The notes under the pieces were generated by a model. That model made no database searches. It worked only from the letters and a program-made list of their open reading frames with translations, and was not told where the DNA came from. 64,000 bases of DNA from Actinernus sp. WN-2022 (Eukaryota; Cnidaria; Anthozoa; Actiniaria; Actinernidae): the NCBI GenBank assembly GCA_030867875.1, contig JAOWCC010000577.1, positions 156,914,344-156,978,343 on the forward strand. The letters run 5' to 3'. Made by a program: the position numbers and the translations under genes. Positions 42,713 to 55,151 of this stretch are shown here, piece after piece (position 1 is the stretch's first letter; every line of letters starts with the position of its first letter).

Positions 42713-43236
42713 GTGGGTTCACACTAGGGCCTAAGTAGGTCCAAAGTATGAAAAGAGCTCTTGAAAGTAAACTTGAGGCCATCGATTGTTTGTTTTCGAA
42801 AATAAGGGTTCATATTAAATTAGAAGTACAGTACTTTGCAAAATAATGATCTGTCAGTCAAGGAACATGGCAAAATCCAACTTGAAGCAGTGAACTAGCG
42901 ACAGACTGTACTTTTCACAAACAACCTCACCGAGATCTGTAATGATTAGTGTTGTGGTCTTTACTGCAAGCATAAATTCGAAGTGAACATCGAAATGTGA
43001 GCTTTGATAAAATGCTATACTGCTTAGATCACTTGAATGGCATTTTTTTTTCTTAAAGTGTTTTGATAGCATCTAAGTATGGTTCTAAAGATGGTACGAA
43101 CATCACTTGTAACCGTACTTCTGCTTGTGGTCGTGGTAAAGTACGCCACACAAACTAAAATTAACCCTGTTCACAACTGAAGTAGGACTGAAGTATACTT
43201 TAGGTAGACCTACTTGGGGCTCTTATGTGAACCTAC
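42713..43236. mobile_element. Foldback MITE (GTGGGTTCACACTAGGGCC end)
   Basis: AGTGGGTTCAC...AAGTAGGT and ACCTACTTGGGG...GTGAACCTAC are inverted. An internal short frame (MVRTSLVTVLLLVVV) looks signal-like but is inside this repeat. Confidence 0.55.
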
Positions 43237-43239
43237 CTA

Positions 43240-44600
43240 TAAAGTCATCACATGACAGTATTATATAAAAGCATAATTTTATTCTATTTTTCCCAGTCAC
43301 TGTTTTTAATGTTTCGTTCCATGCGATAATAAAATATTAATGTTATTTCTAAAGAAATGATTATATTAAATACACATGGAAAAAAATCAAGATTAATATT
43401 TAGTCTTTCCATGCATACTGTATTCATCAAATAATTTCGTCAGTGCTTTTTATTTAGGCTATAATCTCCTTAATGGTGTGTGAAAGAATTTTAAAAAGTG
43501 CACCATCATGCATGAAATTTTATCCCGTTGTTCTGCAATTATATCAATTGTACTTTCACTTTTCAACAATTCCATCTGGCATGTTAATATAGGAGACCCA
43601 AGTTCATTCGAATAATTATTGTTTCCTGTAATCCTGATCTCGCTTAATCTGTACTTTGTACATGTTGATGTAATCGTATAAGCTTACATGTTGGTGTGTG
43701 CTACTTTCTAAAATTATAAGAGTGTGACCATCGCCAGGGGCTGTCGGAGGCTAAATTTTGACTAGAACTTAGCAGCCGCCATAACTCACTCCATTCAATA
43801 GGCATTTACAATTATGGTCAATTTAGGTGTTTCACTCTGAATTCATTAAACTTCTTCTCAGCTGTAAGAAACGCCCAGGCTGAAAGACGTTTCTCTGCTG
43901 TTTGAAGACTAGTAATGTACGATAAACTCTTGGAATTTCAAGTAAAACAGGAAGAGCATAGTGGCGAGAAAAAAAGACACGAATATTTGCGTTGAGACAT
44001 GTTCTGCTGCACGTGTGTCGACTGTCGTGCATGTACGTATTAAAGCCCGAAATTGGGCAAATAATGAACAAAACTGCTAAAATCCCTAACGTTTGAGCAA
44101 AAACATCGTATAAGCAATCATTTGTGGCAGTTGGAACGACAACAAAAGCTTTAACAAACAGAAAATGAGTAGGAAAATAAGCAAAACCTTACCTGATCTT
44201 ACGAAATCCGCGAAGGGGAAGATCCACAGAGATGGCGGAGGCCTGGTGGCTGATGTGTCACCAGTAGTGGGACATGTGATTGTAAAGTGTTGGTTCAATA
44301 CTGGTAGCTATATGTCGAACTGTGGTTGCGCAAGTTTCACGTGACTTTCCGATGTTTCGACATAATATTGCAAAACATGCTAAATATAAATAAGCCTAGT
44401 CATTTCCTGTGTAATTTGTATCTATCAGCATTTTCTCTCCAACAAAAGGGATACAGCATGATTCAAAAAGATTCTTGAGAATTTATATATATCATCTGGG
44501 ATATTAAACTCCTATTTACCAGGCCGGGTGGTCCGTGTGGAGAAAAAATGGTTTTCTCCAAATACGGGGATACCCCGCAACTTGGATAATTAATAATTCA
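43240..44600. other. No supported feature
   Basis: AT-rich sequence. On the minus strand a donor-like AGATCAG/GTAAGG near 44190 follows a short open frame, but no partner exon was found. Confidence 0.4.
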
Positions 44601-44603
44601 TTT

Positions 44604-44702
44604 TCTCAAATTTTCATACAAATCTTCAAAAAACCTAACCGTGAAATTAAAAAACAAACCCTATCAATTTTGGACCAAAACATCATTCATAGAACGACTC
44701 TA
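44604..44702 (+). repeat. Dispersed repeat, copy 1
   Basis: ATTTTCATACAAATCTTC, AAAACCTAACC and ATCATTCATAGAACGAC recur inverted at 63040-63135. Confidence 0.65.
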
Positions 44703-44889
44703 CATAAACCTGCACTATAATGGTGAATTTAGCACAGTTTTCAAGTGATCTTTTGAAGTGGCAGGTATTCTGTCAGTTGTACCGCTTGGAGTATCAAATA
44801 CCACCTCGTTTAAATTTGAATTTTAGAAACTTTCGGATTAAATATTGCACCCCCGAACACACAAATTTTCTATATCAATGGTGACTGTA

Positions 44890-45376
44890 CAGTGGAACCT
44901 CTCCAACCGGACACCTCTATAATATGGACACCTCCATATATTACGGAATGATCTCAAGGTCCCGGCAAAATCCCCATATATTCTTCAGTATTTAAAAAAA
45001 CCTATATTACTAACCCTCCCTATTACGGACAACGGACACCTAATCTCAACCCAGGTAGCAAAATTCATACAAATTCTACCTCTTTATTACGGACAGTGTG
45101 TAATTTACAGAGCTCTTGCCTAAGCCGATTGACGATGAGAAAAACAGAAATACAAAATGTACACAGTGCTGTAAACGTACATACTGTATTAGACATCAAG
45201 TTAATCTGCAAACATGATTTTGGATGATATTTTACGTCATTTCGATCAAAAAAACACTAAATACTGTATTGTCACTAGATACTTTAAAGTGACGTATCGG
45301 CCTCTATAATACTGACTCCTATAATACGGACACTTTTCGCCGGCCCTTCGGTGTCCGTATTAGAGAGGTTCCACTG
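44890..45376. mobile_element. pogo/Tigger-like MITE, 487 bp
   Basis: CAGTGGAACCTCTC at the left and GAGAGGTTCCACTG at the right, each beside TA (44888-44889, 45377-45378). CAGTGGAACCTC ends and TA duplication are typical of pogo-group Tc1/mariner elements. No transposase. Confidence 0.85.
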
Positions 45377-46282
45377 TAGTTCCTTTAAAAAAAATTGCCA
45401 TTGATCTGCATCCGGGCGGGGAAGATAAATATCGCCGCATCCAGATTTCCACATGTTTTATCATAGTGAGGCAACAAAAGCTGGAGTAGTATCAGTACGA
45501 AATTGTAGACAGACAGACAGACAATCTTTATTTGTCCACGGTTTAAAACTGATCAGTTGTACACGAAAAGTGTACCATTGCAACACAGCCAATAGTAAAA
45601 TTTGTACATTAAAAACTATAAATGCAACAATGCATTAAAACTGCCTTACACGTTCGTCGTTATCAATTTCCCTTTTGAAGTGATTTATATATGGCTAGAC
45701 ACTCTTAGGTCATGTGGGAGATTATTCCATAGGAATGCACCCACTGTAGCTGAAGCTACGTTTTAGGTAGTCGGTTTAGGTATAAATAATTTACTTTCAG
45801 AATCTCTTAGATCATCGGTTAGTATTACGAGTTGTAAAGCCATCCCAAAGGTAACCTAGGATGAGCTTATGCATGATTTTGTACATGCCATTGCTTTTTG
45901 TTTTTTCGATACCATGATGTTTCTACGTTGTGCCAGCCAAGCATATCAATCAGTAGACTTGAACTCGTGTCATAGCTTGATTTAATAATTACTCTGACTG
46001 CCCGATTATGCAGTTTTTGCAGTTTATCATTTAATTGCTGGCTTTAGCCATATACTTGTGTACCCTGAAGAAGGTTGGCCGTGCCAACCGAAATATCGGT
46101 AGTAATTATATATATTTCCCAGTAACCGTACAATCAGCCTTTCATCTTGCCTTGGCTTTAAGCCATCCCAGACTGAGCCACAGGAAATTAAATGCGGCTC
46201 AATCAGGGCTCTATATATATTTTACTGCAGAAGTGCGCCAATGCCAGAGGAGATATTTAATTTCGTCGATGTGCAATGGACA

Positions 46283-46460
46283 GAGCCTCCTCCGCAGGCA
46301 ACTCTTATGTTATCGATCCGGCGACCGGCGACCCATGCTCGGCCCTCTCTTACCCAGGAAGCCCGGTTTCACATCTTTTATCACAGGAAGCCCGGTTTCA
46401 CATCTATTCTCGATTTTTTTCCGATTATAATTAGCTAGGAGTTGCCTGCGGAGGAGGCTA
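46283..46460. mobile_element. TAGCCTCC-family MITE with 9-bp target duplication, inside the LINE
   Basis: AGCCTCCTCCGCAGGCAACT and AGTTGCCTGCGGAGGAGGCT are near-perfect ends; CAATGGACA flanks both sides (46274-46282, 46461-46469). A CAGGAAGCCCGGTTTCAC segment is duplicated inside. Confidence 0.85.
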
Positions 46461-46639
46461 CAATGGACAATGTATTATCTATATTTATAAACCCCCAGAG
46501 ATTTGGTGTAGTTTATTATTTTTATTTCTTTACCGCGCCCTCTATACTGAACGTCGATGGTACAGTCGCTTTGAGTTTGTAGTTTTTGGCGAGACCCAGT
46601 AACCATAAACTTAGTTTTAGCGATCCACATTGCTATTGC

Positions 46640-46905
46640 TTGTTCACATCTCTAGCTCCCACACGTGTTAGCGTGGTGGCTGGGGTTTAAAGCAGCTTTC
46701 GAGCTCGCCGTTAGAGTAACCAGATTCTGAGGCCTATGATCTAAAGTGAGGCTGACGGTCTTGGGGGCTATGCCATGCTGATGAGTCCTAACAAGGACGA
46801 AACAGCTGTACATGGTTGCCACTCTACCGGTAATAAGATGTGAGCATGCGTATTAGACGCTAGCTACGTCATAGCGTGTGTTGGGTAGTGCCATGCAACG
46901 TGTTT
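46640..46905 (+). mobile_element. Non-LINE segment inserted in the LINE, carrying a hammerhead ribozyme
   Basis: LINE coding homology stops near 46905 (after ADDTNIS...) and resumes near 46620 (AKTKFMV), so about 265 bp is foreign. Borders are approximate and no target duplication was fixed. Plausible source: a Penelope-like element or retrozyme-type retroelement, both known to carry type I hammerheads. Confidence 0.55.
46766..46820 (+). ncRNA. Type I hammerhead ribozyme
   Basis: All core parts are present in order: stem I 5' strand GGC-TATG-CCATG, CTGATGA (46778-46784), stem II GTCC/GGAC with loop TAACAA, GAAA (46799-46802), a minimal stem III AC-AGCT-GT, cleavage triplet GTA with scission after 46810, and stem I 3' strand CATGG-TT-GCC. 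The very short stem III and an internal loop in stem I are typical of Penelope-like and retrozyme hammerheads. Confidence 0.85.
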
Positions 46906-47663
46906 GGTTTATAGCATTTGAGACTTATTTACGTTTTCTAATTCCGCATTGATTTTTGTTTCAAGATCTCCTTAGCTTGAGGCGACAAACTAATATTAGT
47001 ATCATCGGCCTACATTCTTGGTAATCCCTCGTTTAGGCAGTTTGGCAGGTCATTGATATAAATAAAAAAGAGTAATGGTCCAATTATCGACCCGTGAGGG
47101 ACCCCACAAGGAGTAGATAATGAGAAGTGACGACGTATAGCTATCTGGTTGGCTAAGACAACACGGCCTTCGTTTATTTCGCGTAAAATGCTATTCTAAA
47201 TATAGCCACATCTACTCTTGTGCTGGGAACTCAGAACCAATGGGGAAGATGGACGCTCCTTGTAATGGGCTCCTGGCCTTCGCTAGACATTACACTTGAT
47301 AGATATGAGTCAAACCATGCCATGGCATTTCGATCAATTTTGCAATAAAATGTTGTGATTAATAGTGTCAAAGGCCTTTTTTAACGGAGGTTGGGTTTAA
47401 ACTAACAATTGTATCTTAACATTGGATTAATAGGGTTTTGATGTTAACAAGGATCAATTATCGGGTCGGTACTTTGCGGCAGCCTTTCAATTAGTCAGTC
47501 TATTCAGTGGCTAGCGTTGCAAAGCGTCAACTGCTAACAAAACAAAACAATTTCAAAATAGAAATCACTCAAGGGACTGAAAAACCGTGACTGAGTACGT
47601 TACGTAAACTATCGACGCTCAATTCAAATCACCTTTGAATAATAAAACGCAAGACGCGGGGAG

Positions 47664-47762
47664 TCCAAATTTCCTAAGAGGGTGCAAATTTCCTAGGCAA
47701 AATGTCTAGGAAATTTACACCGGGGAATGCACTTTTTACGGGGGTGCAAATTTCCTAGGACA
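47664..47762. repeat. TGCAAATTTCCTAG short repeats
   Basis: AAATTTCCTA(A/G)G occurs three times direct and once inverted (CTAGGAAATTT) within 100 bp. Confidence 0.7.
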
Positions 47763-47769
47763 TCGGACC

Positions 47770-49195
47770 GGAAAAATAACAAAAACAAGCTGACTGAAAA
47801 ACACTCTGGCATATAAACTTGTGAAACCAGTTTTCATTCAAGTTTCAAGCTAAGGAATTTCCGCCTCGATGCATCACAGGATATCAGTTTCGCCGGGAAG
47901 ATTAAGCAAAGGACCTTTTTTCATGTGTTTTCACGTGTTTTCATGTGTTTTCACGGTAAATCGAATTCAAATGCACTGACCGAATGAAGTGGGCATTCAG
48001 GGGACAAATACGAATAACCATGATTTGGTAAACTGTGCACATCACAGGAAGCTCACGACTGAAGGAGAAAAAATCAAATAAACTCACAGCTACATGCCAG
48101 AACTAGCTAAACACATTGATAAGAATGCTCATTTATCTTGTTTTGGGCAATTTACAGCAATGTTTACCGAGCCAAACGGTCAGAATCCCGATTTAGACAT
48201 CACTGGTCTACATGTAGCAACATTGATAACACCCTCTGTTAAGCTAAATTAAAAGAAAGCTAGATAGACAGTAAAATAAAAACAAAATAATAAAAAATAT
48301 ATAAAGGGTGTAAGGTCCTATATGAAAAAGACACAAAACGAAAAGACACACGTATAGGCACGACGCAAACTCGCGCGCTGATTGGCTAACGAAGGATTGA
48401 ATAGATTGTGGAATTCAATGGATTCAACGATGTACAGGAAGCCCGCGCGTAAATATTTTGTTTATTTTTGTTATCGAATCAACCAGGATATTTACAAAGT
48501 TAACAGTAGTCAAAGAACGTGAAATTTCTCTGGCTTCTTTTGCGTTTTTCACGAGAAATAATATACCGAACTATCGACGAAAACAACTGCAGCAAAAAAT
48601 ATGTGATTTTGAACGGAAAAGCTGGGGCTTTGTGGATTTGCTGATTTAATTCATGTTGTATTCAAACATAGAAGTTTAAATGACTGCCTTCAAAGAGAAA
48701 AAGGCTTGCAAAAACAGGACGAAAACACGGCTACAGAACGCTATTACAATCATGGTACAAGGAAGTTTGGAAACGAGTGAACTGAACACAACATTCAACA
48801 GTTTAAAGACAAGCTTGTTTAATTGTGAGACTGAAAAATTCAGCATTAACATTGATGTGGTAAATACTTGTGCAGCTCTTTCTGTCAGGTTTTACATTTT
48901 CACTTATCGCCATCCACATTAACAAGTGATTTCAACAGGCTGCCGGTTTTCTAAATCTTTCCAATTAATGCACTTTCGCTTGTTTGTTAAAGATTAGGTT
49001 GAAATTAAGTGTAAAATACAAGTATTTTCATGCATAAAAATGTAGTTTTGATGTCGGAAAACCTAATTTTTCACTTGAAGTTGAATCTCAGCTTAGACAA
49101 ATTAGACTGCGACTCGGATCAACTGATTCCTATTCGCTCTGTGGCGGGAATTTCAGCAAGACTTTTAAACTGATTATATTGTTATTATTTTCGTA
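47770..49195. other. No supported feature
   Basis: Only a short TTTTCATGTGTTTTCACGTG tandem near 47915 and AT-rich sequence; short open frames at 48458-48922 have no recognisable similarity. Confidence 0.4.
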
Positions 49196-49310
49196 AATGC
49201 TATATGGGATTCTATAGGTAAATTGATTGCCAGACTCGGAAATTCCACGTGAAATTTAACGTGGGATTCCCTCGTCAGGCAATCAATTTACCTATAGAAT
49301 GCCATAGCAT
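49196..49310. repeat. Hairpin (GGTAAATTGATTGCC arms)
   Basis: ATTCTATAGGTAAATTGATT and AATCAATTTACCTATAGAAT pair exactly; the loop holds CCACGTGAAATTTAACGTGG, a second small hairpin. Confidence 0.8.
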
Positions 49311-49348
49311 TGGGTATACCCAAGAGAGCATAAAATCTATTTTTAGTT

Positions 49349-49455
49349 ACCGGAAGTAGCTGAGAAGTGCGCGAGCGCCAGATAATCTCATGGCGGCTAA
49401 ATATTTTCGCGCCATGAGATTGTTGTCGCGCGCTTTGTTTCAGCTGCTTCCAGTT
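49349..49455. repeat. Hairpin (CGGAAGTAGCTGA arms)
   Basis: ATAATCTCATGGCG and CGCCATGAGATTGT pair; the outer arms GAAGTAGCTGA and CAGCTGCTTCC extend it. Confidence 0.65.
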
Positions 49456-49467
49456 TTTTATTCGACA

Positions 49468-49612
49468 TTAGTATATACCACACCAGTGAATAGTGCTTTT
49501 CGCGCGCTCTGATTGGCTACTCTAATATCACCTCACGCGAGTTTTTGTCCATTTGTCAGAGAATAAAATAACTATTTGGCGCTGGCTATTCATTTGTGTG
49601 GTATATACTAAA
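49468..49612. mobile_element. MITE with TTAGTATATACCACAC ends
   Basis: TTAGTATATACCACAC and GTGTGGTATATACTAA are perfect 16-bp ends of a 145-bp element. Confidence 0.8.
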
Positions 49613-49814
49613 ACAATTATTCACCTCAGTGCGAAAAGTGACCATTATATAGAACCCATCAAATTTTTCTCTCGCGCGTGATTCGTTGAATGCGTCACGT
49701 GACCCGATATTTTCTCTCCGCGAGCGGCAGCAAATATCAGCGAATACACCCCCTGTGAGCGCATAATTATAAGCGCGCATCAAAGAAAATATTTGAAGGA
49801 TGATAACAACAATA

Positions 49815-49976
49815 TCCTACATCGTGGCGTCGAAATATGCCCCGATATTTGTCCTTGGACATTATCTGATCCTCGAAGCTCACAGTCTCCCTTGAACTTC
49901 GCTCTCGAGAACTGTTCTCTTCTCGGAACAGATAATGTCCGCGGACGAAATATCAGGGCATGTTTCGACGCCACAA
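49815..49976. repeat. Foldback repeat
   Basis: TGGCGTCGAAATATGCCC...GGACATTATCTG and CAGATAATGTCC...GGCATGTTTCGACGCCA are inverted around an inner CTCGAAG/CTTCGCTCTCGAG. Confidence 0.7.
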
Positions 49977-50137
49977 ATAGGTTATTGTATTTCTAATGAC
50001 CTCCACTTCGGTGAATAATTGTCCAATATACATGCATATTAAAAGTAAATTAATTGCCTGACGAGGGAATTCCACGTTATGAAAGTTTCCGTGAAAAAAA
50101 ACACGATATCGATATCGCACTCATCGCGCCGCTGTGT

Positions 50138-51165
50138 CGTGGGGATGTGCCGCGCCAGGGTCTCAAACCGTGACTCAATTTCAGACCACAATATTATTCA
50201 TTTTTCAAACCTAACCCTGAAAATCTATATGTACCCTTAAAAAGCGGGCTTAATCGCTTTATCTAATCCAATGATATTTCTCGCCGTGCATTATTCGAAA
50301 TTTATCAGTTTTGAAGATCAATGTCAAAATAACAAGAGAAACTAAGAGACAAATCATACCCTATTCCAGACTGAAAAGTACAAATTTATAACCTTCGTTT
50401 CAGACTAAAACAGCTCGAAAACAATACCCTTTCGTCGGGTGCGGCACATCGGAAGATATATAAGGCCGTATAAGGCGTAGCAAAAGATCGAGAAAATAAA
50501 CTGAAAAAAATACCTTGATGAATATCGGCTAATGTACAGTATGAGAATTAAATCTAAAATTATAAGACAACAAACGCTTCCTATAATGAAGTCTATATAG
50601 TCAGACTCAGTCTTTGGGCCTCGACAAAAATCCAATTTGGCAGAGTCCGAGGAATGTGTGTGATAGTATCGAAATGTAACTGAGCAAGTTGAATAGCAGC
50701 AAGAAATCAACTCGATAAGAAAGCTCTGCGTGTATTAGCCCGCGGGGTAGTTGGCCGCCCTTAGGGTACGGTTTTCGTCGGAGCTGTTTTAGTCTGAAAT
50801 ATGGTTCTAAATGTTTCCTTTCTAGCATGGAACAGGGTATGATTTTGGCATGGTATGAGACCGCACATGTTCTATCATTTATTTCTCTTAGCTTCTCTTG
50901 TTATTTAGACATTCATGATCTTTAAAGTAAATCGAGAAAGAGAACAAACCACGACGTAAAAATGTCATTGGATTAGACTGAACACGATTAAAGGCCGCGC
51001 GCCTGAAGTGGAGCATTGCGCGGGTACCGATTTCCAGGGTCAGGTCTGAAAAAGGGTATGTCGTATGCGAAATGATATATTTTGGTCTAAAGTAGGGTCA
51101 GAGTTTTGAGACCCATGTGGCACACCCAACCTAAAATTTCGGGAAGTACCCAAACCCTCGCCCCC
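50138..51165. mobile_element. Repeat element with GTGCCGC / GGCACACCC ends
   Basis: ATGTGCCGCGCCAGGGTCTCAAA faces TTTGAGACCCATGTGGCAC. Interior phrases such as GTCTGAAAAAGGGTATG resemble the insertion at 56221-56633. Confidence 0.5.
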
Positions 51166-51169
51166 TCCC

Positions 51170-52960
51170 CGGGTGTATTACCAAGTCCTCCTGTTTTTGT
51201 CATTTGTGGTGGATATTTTGCTAACAGCAGAGCTCCTGCGCGGGACGAACGCTATCATAGCGGAGCACCATACACATAGCGAGCGATTGAAAATATGCCA
51301 TCTTTTCATCCGTCCGACCTCCCGCCACGCGCCGCCCTCAGCCTGCCTCATCCGGGCCTCATGTCTACTATTTACAGCACTTCTTATTTTCTGGCGAACG
51401 AAATTGATTAATGTCGCGATAGCTCAGCCAGCTCAGATGACGTTTCAATGTAACGAAAAAGAGTTTCGTTTGTTTTGCTCTAATTTTAACCTCTATTATG
51501 ATTTCCATTCTCACTAGGATCATATATAATAGGGGCTCCGCCCATAGGTATTAAAACAGAATAATATAGAGAAGGCACTTTTAAAAATTAAAAGCATTTG
51601 AGCAGTACGTAGGAGGATAGAAGTGACATCCTAGTCATTTCAGTACACCAAACACCGAGTTATTTAAGGATTGTTTTGTCTCTCTTACCATGTCACTGAC
51701 GTGCACATGCATGTATAGATCTCAGTGATGTTAACACCTTGAGTTATTTCCGTTGTCTGTCGGCACCATTTAGGCAAGCCTCTCAGCACACCGTCATGCA
51801 GGCGAGCTGTCTCCTAGCCTAGACCCCAATGTCACGAAACCAACAATTTTCTAATCTGCCACCCACTAGCGCTCCGGTTGTCTTGTCAAAATCAAGCTAC
51901 ATGCACGCGCTGATATTCCGAGTGATACAAAAAAGTCAAACTATCAACCAAAAGCCGAAACGAATCGGTAAGTACGACAGCTGTAGCCTTGATAGACCTT
52001 TCCAAAGTAATATGTTCTGTTATGTGCAATTGCGTGTGATTTTTGAGGTGGTTAAGAAAGAAATGATCATGATAGGAGGTCTTGTGCGGTGATATGATAT
52101 CAGTTAAAACGTACCACGAAAACTTCCGTCTATATATATCTTAGACTGGTGATTGTTTTCATCACCATCTCTTATGATATTCCATGCTACGATCGACACT
52201 GCAAGAAGTGGTACGAGAAGTGCTTTTGCTTGAGGCAACCAATGAGCCAAGAAACTGCCACTTTAATTCGATTAACTAAGAATAAGAATAGATGAAATTG
52301 GAAATAGTCTCCTAAAATCACTGATTCCGGCACATTTTGCACTGTAAGCTTATAAACGCTTGTTGACATAATATTCAGGATACATGTAGTATTCCAGTGG
52401 CTAAAAATTACCTATATAAGCGATTTGTAGCGATCATTCTGCGTATTCTGATTCCGGAACGTTTGAGTCATACTGCTGCACTCGCTTGCTCCTCAGATCA
52501 GGCGCGGTTAGTTTCTTTCCAAAGGTGGCTATACAATTTAAATGATGCGATAATACTACGGTGATGCCATGAAAATAGAAATATCAAAATTGGGCTCTTG
52601 TGATGAATTAAGACGAAGCCGGGATATATAATTTGTGTGGAGGCGTGACGCTATTAATTTGTAAAGCACACTCCACACCTTATGTGCACTTAAATAAGGG
52701 GTACATCACACTTAAATAAGGGGTACAGCAAACGAATTGAACCTTCAAGTTTCGCTTGAACAAAATACCAATATAACACCATGCGATTGAAGAGAGAATG
52801 GATCACAAAACTTTATTTTTAGTAATTCAACTTCATTTCGGTTACTCCGTGTTCCAGTGAACTGTTAATCCAGAGGCGTAGCCAGGGGGGATTCCTTGGG
52901 TTCCGATCGAATCCTCCGACTTTTTCCCTAAAGAAAAAAACCTCTCCCGACTTTTTCCAA
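51170..52960. other. No supported feature
   Basis: Short open frames only; none has recognisable similarity or convincing splice context. A GGGGTACA(T/G)CACACTTAAATAA direct repeat is near 52690. Confidence 0.4.
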
Positions 52961-52962
52961 GC

Positions 52963-53290
52963 CAGAAGAAACATGAAATAAATAAAAGAAAGAGAAAAGA
53001 AAGAGTGAAACAGCGCAGCCTTTTCCGTAACAGATTTTTCTCAATAGACAGTTTCATCTTATTATTATTTTATTAAGCTTCGCCTGAAGGAAAAGTATAT
53101 ACATCATATCAGAATGATACCACGAACAGAAGAAACATGAAATAAATAAAAGAAAGAGAAAAGAAAGAGTGAAACAGCGCAGCCTTTTCCGTAACAGATT
53201 TTCTCAATAGACAGTTTCATCTTATTATTATTTTATTAAGCTTCGCCTGAAGGAAAAATATATACATCATATCAGCATGATACCACGAAC
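52963..53290 (+). repeat. 164-bp tandem duplication, two near-identical copies
   Basis: CAGAAGAAACATGAAATAAA starts at 52963 and 53127, and the following 160 bp agree almost base for base up to GATACCACGAAC, so the duplication is recent. Confidence 0.9.
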
Positions 53291-53314
53291 AATAGTATTA
53301 AAAAATACAAACAA

Positions 53315-53378
53315 AATTAACAAACGAACGAACAAACAAACAAACAAATTATAAAAAATTAATAAATAAATAAATAAT
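53315..53378 (+). repeat. AACA/AATA microsatellite
   Basis: Runs of AAC(A/G) tetramers followed by (AATA)n. Confidence 0.85.
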
Positions 53379-53389
53379 GTGCCAACCAG

Positions 53390-54920
53390 GGAGCCACTGG
53401 TTCCTGACAAGAAGCGGCCTTTTGAAATCATGGTTGGCACATTATAACAATTGTAATGTTTATCAATACGAAGTATCGCTATGAGATGCTCAGTTAGGGC
53501 AGATGTATATCCCCCTGTTATGAAATCAATTGCCTAAGGCCATCAAAGCAGCGGTTTCCCTAGATTATTTCTGGTAAGGACTCCCTGATATGCCGTAATC
53601 ATATTATTTTGATCGGACCATTCATTTTACTATTACTATAATTGATATTTGTATTTATAGCATTAAACTATATACCTTTTCTTCTCTTACTGATCTACAC
53701 CTTTTGTACTTACATATTATATTAGTTACATGTAACTTTAGTTAGCTTATCGTAGTTTTTGCCGTGGTCACACTTGAGCGAAGCGAAGTAAACTGCACGT
53801 AATTGCCATGGAGGTAGCTTACGTACGTATACATGTACCATACCCGAAATTCGGTGATAATTACTTGAAACTTCAAAACGCCGAAGTGTGCTTCTAGCTT
53901 GGCTCAGGCCATGCACTCTTGAAGCAGGGTAATGCAAACACAACAAACAATGTAGTTAATATATAACGCTTGGCTGGCGTTTGAATAGTAGTTTAGTTGT
54001 AACACGCTGAAGATTTTACATGAGCAGTCTCGGGTAAACATTAGTTACCTGGTTGGTAACACGAAAGCAGGAATTAATGAGTGTTTTAATTTTTTTATTC
54101 AATGCAAAACCTCGAGACTAAACTCGGTTTCCTTCTAGAAAACTCATTAGATGGATTAAGGAGATTCTATTGCTTTGCATTGCGCATCTTTTCTGCGCAT
54201 AACATTTTTCTAATCATCAGTTTTGTTCAGTCCTCGAAAACACAGTCATAGAGACTCTGAACCGTGTAGATTTCCTACTGGCTCCACTGTTACTCTTGAT
54301 CTCTTAAAGTACTTTCAACTTGTAGTATTTTAAGGTTTTTAACGTTAAGTTTGGTTTGTATACTGGATAATAAATTCAATGTTTCACTATGAACGATTAC
54401 ACCTTTTGTTTGCTCATGCTCAGATATTCTCATATTTCCGCCTTTAAATTACTTTGTAAAAGTCATTAATAATTCATAAGGGTACTAGCCAATCCCATGT
54501 GCTGAATGACACCACACGATCGCCTCTGTATACCCCCGTACAAACCTGATTAATATAACATCAGGTTCTGTATCGATATACAGACCCCATGGTCCGTAAT
54601 AGCTCTAGTAGTATTCTGTATCACGTACAGAATACTAGCTAAGCTAGTGAGGGAAGTCTCGTGACCGATCACTGACTTCCCCTATCCCTATCAAAGTACA
54701 TATGCTCTCTTATTATGTGCACACCATCTATTCTATGTGGGACCTGCTTTTCTGCACGCTACGCTCTGCTCTCTTATTGCATACACATTGTCTCTTCGAT
54801 GTGGGATATGTTTTTGTGAGAAACTAATTCATCCCACATCGATAGCAAGGTGAGAGAAATCAAAGGTTAAAATTTTATGTCGTATATATCAATGGCTTTT
54901 AGTTATCTATTCATATTAAA
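53390..54920. other. No supported gene
   Basis: AT-rich; contains only small local hairpins, e.g. GTATTCTGTATCACGTACAGAATAC near 54612 and AACCTGAT/ATCAGGTT near 54544. Confidence 0.4.
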
Positions 54921-54981
54921 AGTAAGATAAAATCTTCGCGTCCGATCTGTATGGGCTTTACAATGGCTCGCCATTGTAAAT

Positions 54982-55016
<35 letters not shown>
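54921..55016. repeat. Hairpin (GATCTGTATGGGC arms)
   Basis: GATCTGTATGGGCTTTACAATGG pairs with CCATTGTAAATGCCCATACAGATC; outer GTAAGATAAAAT and ATTTTATCTAC extend it. Confidence 0.75.
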
Positions 55017-55018
<2 letters not shown>

Positions 55019-55151
55019 ATAAACTGCAGCTACGTCCCACACAAACGAGAATGGTGATCCCCAGGCCTCTTTTTAGAGTCACATTGTTTCGGGCAATAAC
55101 TTGGCCAAGTTTTAAATAATTCTTATTTCAGCTTCTTTTTTAATGGAACAG

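Larger units (their letters stand above)
45508..47400 (-). pseudogene. Decayed LINE (non-LTR) reverse transcriptase, 3' part
   Basis: The minus strand reads, with frameshifts and stops, KKAFDTINHNIL (about 47390), AWFDSYLS, PHGSIIGPLLFFIYINDLPN, then ADDTNIS (about 47000) and AKTKFMVTGSRQKL (about 46600), the RT motif order of CR1/L2-like LINEs. The 3' end at 45508-45535 is AATAAAGATTGTCTGTCTGT, a short tandem tail typical of such LINEs. It is interrupted by the hammerhead-bearing segment and by a MITE. Confidence 0.85.

Noticed and set aside
43093..43180. Short frame with a signal-peptide-like start (MVRTSLVTVLLLVVV)
   Set aside because: Inside the inverted-repeat element 42713-43236, only 29 codons, no partner exon.
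51173..51517. 114-residue open frame
   Set aside because: No recognisable domain, no splice context, and begins at the end of a repeat element.
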